Below are positions 6,389 to 9,007 of a DNA stretch of 9,007 nucleotides, piece by piece. The stretch covers positions 1-9,007 of the forward strand of contig JAFDYP010000357.1 in NCBI GenBank assembly GCA_018267355.1, in the 5' to 3' direction. The notes below the pieces were generated by a model. That model was not told where the DNA came from, did no database searches, and saw only the letters and a list, made by a program, of their open reading frames with translations. The translations under genes and the position numbers were made by a program. Within the stretch, counting starts at the first letter, position 1, and every line of letters starts with the position of its first letter. The DNA comes from Bacteroidota bacterium. GTDB lineage: Bacteria; Bacteroidota; Bacteroidia; Chitinophagales; LD1.

Positions 6389-7960
6389 ATGAAGATCTGT
6401 ATCATCAGACCGGCGGTCATACACAGGGAGGTGGCGTTTTCGCATATGCCGAGTGCGCCTCTCGGGCCTGCCTATATAGCTGCTATGCTCAGGGCAGATG
6501 GCCACGAGGTGCAGGCTATAGATGCCGCCGTAGAGGGCTTTCATGACGTAGAGAAGTTTCAGACAGACAAGCTTGGCTTTGACACCTACGTTTTCGGGTT
6601 GAATATAGAGCGGACCATCAGTCGCATAGATCCCCATACAGATGTCATCTGCTTCAGCTTTATGTATACCAATAACTGGTACTACGATCAGGAGCTGCTG
6701 ATCGCTGCACGGCAGCGCTTTCCTCATGCCGTATTTATAGCTGGCGGGGAGCATGTCACTGCCGCCCCGGACTTCTGCCTGGATACAGCACCTGAGCTGG
6801 ACTATATCGTACTGGGCGAGGGCGAGTCTACCATATCGGAGCTGGTCTCCTCCCTGGCCCAAAATGAACCGGTAGACGGCATCCTGCGCCTGGCCTACCG
6901 CAAGGAGCAGCAGCCTGTGGTCAACAACAATGAGCGCCGCATCAAGCGCGTACAGCAGGTCAATGACATACCCTGGCCGGCATGGGATCTTTTCCCTCTT
7001 GAAAAGTACTTTCAATACAAGGTAAGCTACGGCGTCTACCGGGGCAATTCGCTACCGGTCATGGCATCTCGGGGCTGCCCATATGACTGTACCTTTTGCT
7101 CCAGCCCTCAGATGTGGGGCAAAAAGTATAGCCTCAGAGATGTAAAGGACTTTGTAGACGAGATGGAGTATTACTACAAAAAATACAACGTGGTCAGCTT
7201 TGACTTCTTTGATCTCACAGCTATTATTTACAAAGACTGGATCGTCAAACTCTGTGATGAGATCATGCGGCGCGATATGCAGATCACCTACCAGATCCCG
7301 GCAGGTACGCGCGCAGAAGCCATAGACCATGAGGTGGCGCAAAAACTGTATCAGTCGGGCTGCAAAAATATCACCTATGCTCCGGAGTCGGGCTCGCCAC
7401 GTGTACTCAAGGCGATCAAAAAACGTGTGAAACTGCCCGATATGCTGGAGTCCATACGCCACTCCTACCGCGTGGGCATGAATATTAAACTCAATATCAT
7501 TGTCGGCTTTCCCGATGAGACACATCTGGATGTGTGGAAGACCCTATGGTTTCTAGTGCAGAGCAGCTGGTATGGTGCCCATGATATGTACCCGGGTGTG
7601 TTTTCTCCCTACCCCGGCTCTGCGCTCTATGACAGGCTGGCACAGGAGGGCCGTGTAGATCTGTATGACGGCAAATATATGATGGCCATCGTGAGCTCTC
7701 ATGACCTATGGCCCGGAGATACCTACAATGATAAAATGAGCCCTACAGCGGTCAAAATATACTCGATCCTGATGTTCGTCTTTTTCTATGGCAGCAATTT
7801 CCTCTTCCGGCCGACCCGCTTTTATAAACTGGTACGCAACCTGGTGACACGGCAGTATGAATCTCGGGCCGAGTCAGTACTCGCGCAGACTTTTACCAAA
7901 CTGCGCCTGTCCAAGCACGGCAGCGCCCCACTCAAAGAATCCCAACCACTGACGGGCTGA
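6389..7960 (+). CDS. B12-binding-domain radical SAM protein
   Basis: A 523-residue protein with the layout of the cobalamin-binding radical SAM group (BchE-like, class B methylase-like). An N-terminal Rossmann-type B12 domain spans about residues 1-160, with LGPAYIAAMLRADGHEV at 25-41, AGGEHVTAAP at 118-127 and IVLGEGE at 140-146. The radical SAM core begins at SRGCPYDCTFCSSP (Cys230, Cys234, Cys237; CX3CX2C). APESGSPRVLKAIKK (331-345), NIIVGFPDET (369-378) and FSPYPGSALYDRL (405-417) are all typical of this group. There is no DxHxxG cobalt-ligand motif, which is common for these enzymes. The C-terminal ~75 residues contain a hydrophobic, aromatic stretch (about 457-475) that may contact membrane. 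Known reactions of the group include methylation of unactivated carbon, ring cyclisation and ring contraction, so the reaction here is unknown. It begins 21 bases after the desaturase with AGGAG only one base from the ATG. Family is firm; function is inference. Confidence 0.92.
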   Translation: MKICIIRPAVIHREVAFSHMPSAPLGPAYIAAMLRADGHEVQAIDAAVEGFHDVEKFQTDKLGFDTYVFGLNIERTISRIDPHTDVICFSFMYTNNWYYDQELLIAARQRFPHAVFIAGGEHVTAAPDFCLDTAPELDYIVLGEGESTISELVSSLAQNEPVDGILRLAYRKEQQPVVNNNERRIKRVQQVNDIPWPAWDLFPLEKYFQYKVSYGVYRGNSLPVMASRGCPYDCTFCSSPQMWGKKYSLRDVKDFVDEMEYYYKKYNVVSFDFFDLTAIIYKDWIVKLCDEIMRRDMQITYQIPAGTRAEAIDHEVAQKLYQSGCKNITYAPESGSPRVLKAIKKRVKLPDMLESIRHSYRVGMNIKLNIIVGFPDETHLDVWKTLWFLVQSSWYGAHDMYPGVFSPYPGSALYDRLAQEGRVDLYDGKYMMAIVSSHDLWPGDTYNDKMSPTAVKIYSILMFVFFYGSNFLFRPTRFYKLVRNLVTRQYESRAESVLAQTFTKLRLSKHGSAPLKESQPLTG

Positions 7961-7963
7961 TAT

Positions 7964-7999
7964 ATGGCGACTACTACACCAGCTCATCCATCTGTATGA
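7964..7999 (+). CDS. Possible 11-codon leader ORF before the SGNH gene
   Basis: ATG at 7964, four bases after the radical SAM stop, opens an 11-residue frame (MATTTPAHPSV). Its TGA (7997-7999) overlaps the ATG of the SGNH gene at 7996 as ATGA. It could carry ribosomes across the 35-base gap by termination-reinitiation. No conserved peptide is recognised, and chance occurrence is likely for so short a frame. Confidence 0.15.
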   Translation: MATTTPAHPSV

Positions 8000-9007
8000 G
8001 GCGCAAGGTACTCATAGGCCTGACGCCCGTAGCGGGATGCCTGCTTTATGCCTGTATCATACACTACATGATGGCTCCCGGCAGGTATATAGCACCATCT
8101 CTGTTTATCGCGGCGCAGTGGCTGGCCACTATCATTTTGATAGGCACTATGCTCTCTATAGTCCATGCTCTCTACCAGCTGGTCATCCGGTCGGCTATAC
8201 CTGAGGTCATCAAAAATATATTGCTGTCTACATCAGTCATAGCTATATGCCTGCTAGGTACAGAGTGCGCCCTGCTGCACTATGCACGCTCCCGGGTGAT
8301 AGGAGAGCAGTGGTGCTATAAGCTGTGGGATAAGACATACGTTCCTACACGCACCCCTTTTGATTATACAGACTCCCATGGGGAGCCTGCATCTGCCAGC
8401 CTGAGGGAGCCTCCACGGCGAAAACACAAGAAGGCAATCTGGTTTATCGGAGATTCGTTCACTTTCGGCTTTGGGCTGGAGCAGACCAGCCAGACGATCC
8501 CGGCCGTAGTGGAGCATGCGCTCCATGACCAGTATGACTGTATCAATCTGGGAGATGGCGGTGCAGATACCTACAAGGAGCGGGAAAACCTCCTGGCCTA
8601 CGCCCATAGTACACACGATACTGCCGATGCAGTAGTATGGCAATACTTTGGAAATGATATAGATATCAATGATGAGGGGCCGGACCTATATGAGCAGCAG
8701 GTATCATCCCGGCCCATCGCCCACTGGGGGCAGCAGTACCTGAGGGGGCGCTCATTTCTGCTGGACTATATCTACTGGAATAGGGTGATAGCCCATGATG
8801 CCTCATGGATGGATACTTATTATGCCTTTCTGGAGCAGGCCTACCGGTCAGATAGCCTGTACCGCGCGCATCTGGTACCTATCATCGAGTCCATGCACTT
8901 CTGCCGATCCGCACACAGGAGATTTATGGTCGTCATCTTCCCATTTCTGTGGGTAGACGGGCCAACCCGATCGGCTCCCCTCTATACACAGCGCCTCGCC
9001 GCTGATC
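7996..9007 (+). CDS. Membrane-anchored SGNH/GDSL hydrolase-fold protein (3' partial)
   Basis: An open frame from ATG 7996 to the window edge gives 337 complete codons without a stop. The N-terminus carries three predicted membrane helices (about residues 5-26, 33-64 and 73-96), followed by a soluble domain. That domain shows SGNH hallmarks: block I IWFIGDSFTFGFG (148-160, nucleophile Ser154), block II INLGDGGADT (183-192, Gly186) and block III YFGNDIDIN (217-225, Asn220). The C-terminal Asp-x-x-His block should lie beyond the edge. SGNH proteins hydrolyse or transfer acyl groups; membrane-tethered versions in glycan loci often act as O-acetyl esterases or acyltransferases outside the cell. 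The start is preferred because MRRK precedes helix 1 and overlaps the short upstream frame as ATGA. The frame continues upstream without a better start. Substrate unknown; the fold assignment is good but catalytic competence cannot be confirmed without the missing His. Confidence 0.85.
   Translation, partial: MRRKVLIGLTPVAGCLLYACIIHYMMAPGRYIAPSLFIAAQWLATIILIGTMLSIVHALYQLVIRSAIPEVIKNILLSTSVIAICLLGTECALLHYARSRVIGEQWCYKLWDKTYVPTRTPFDYTDSHGEPASASLREPPRRKHKKAIWFIGDSFTFGFGLEQTSQTIPAVVEHALHDQYDCINLGDGGADTYKERENLLAYAHSTHDTADAVVWQYFGNDIDINDEGPDLYEQQVSSRPIAHWGQQYLRGRSFLLDYIYWNRVIAHDASWMDTYYAFLEQAYRSDSLYRAHLVPIIESMHFCRSAHRRFMVVIFPFLWVDGPTRSAPLYTQRLAAD

Noticed and set aside
6353..7015. 220-residue open frame on the minus strand opposite the B12 radical SAM gene
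   Set aside because: It is antisense to a conserved B12-binding domain and shows no family features, so it is a shadow frame.

Overview
The window is a dense, single-strand run of eight protein genes, all on the + strand, with no RNA genes, insertion sequences, CRISPR arrays or long non-coding stretches. The first gene (a PhyH-type dioxygenase) enters from the left edge missing about its first dozen residues. The last gene (a membrane-anchored SGNH hydrolase) runs off the right edge. The longest gap between the main genes is 73 bases (5326-5398). Two junctions use the stop-start overlap TGATG, others have spacers of 21-73 bases, and no convincing terminator was seen, so the whole window reads as one operon-like biosynthetic locus.

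Organism: base composition is moderate (roughly 50-55% G+C by eye). Most starts lack a Shine-Dalgarno sequence, and the PhyH proteins resemble a type I associate with Bacteroidota. I therefore favour a moderately GC-rich member of Bacteroidota, but this is an inference of moderate confidence. The sequence contains no taxonomic marker gene.

Layout: (1) 1-1855, two tandem paralogous Fe(II)/2-oxoglutarate PhyH-family oxygenases. (2) 1917-2720, a family-2 glycosyltransferase of the polyprenyl/dolichyl-phosphate sugar synthase type, without the C-terminal membrane domain common in its relatives. (3) 2747-3808, a radical SAM enzyme with a SPASM-like second cysteine cluster. (4) 3808-5325, a polytopic GT-C-like membrane glycosyltransferase translationally coupled to the radical SAM gene. 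(5) 5399-6367, a membrane di-iron desaturase/hydroxylase with three histidine boxes and the only strong Shine-Dalgarno in the window. (6) 6389-7960, a B12-binding-type radical SAM enzyme. (7) 7996 to the right edge, a protein with three membrane helices followed by an SGNH hydrolase domain.

How they may work together (inference): the GT2 and GT-C pair is the usual logic for charging a polyprenyl-phosphate with a sugar in the cytoplasm and transferring it on the far side of the membrane. The two oxygenases, two radical SAM enzymes and the di-iron enzyme form an unusually rich set of C-H-activating tailoring enzymes. The SGNH domain could add or remove acyl groups. Together they suggest synthesis and decoration of a surface glycolipid, glycan or modified lipid whose structure cannot be read from the sequence. 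I do not recognise this exact gene combination as a named pathway.
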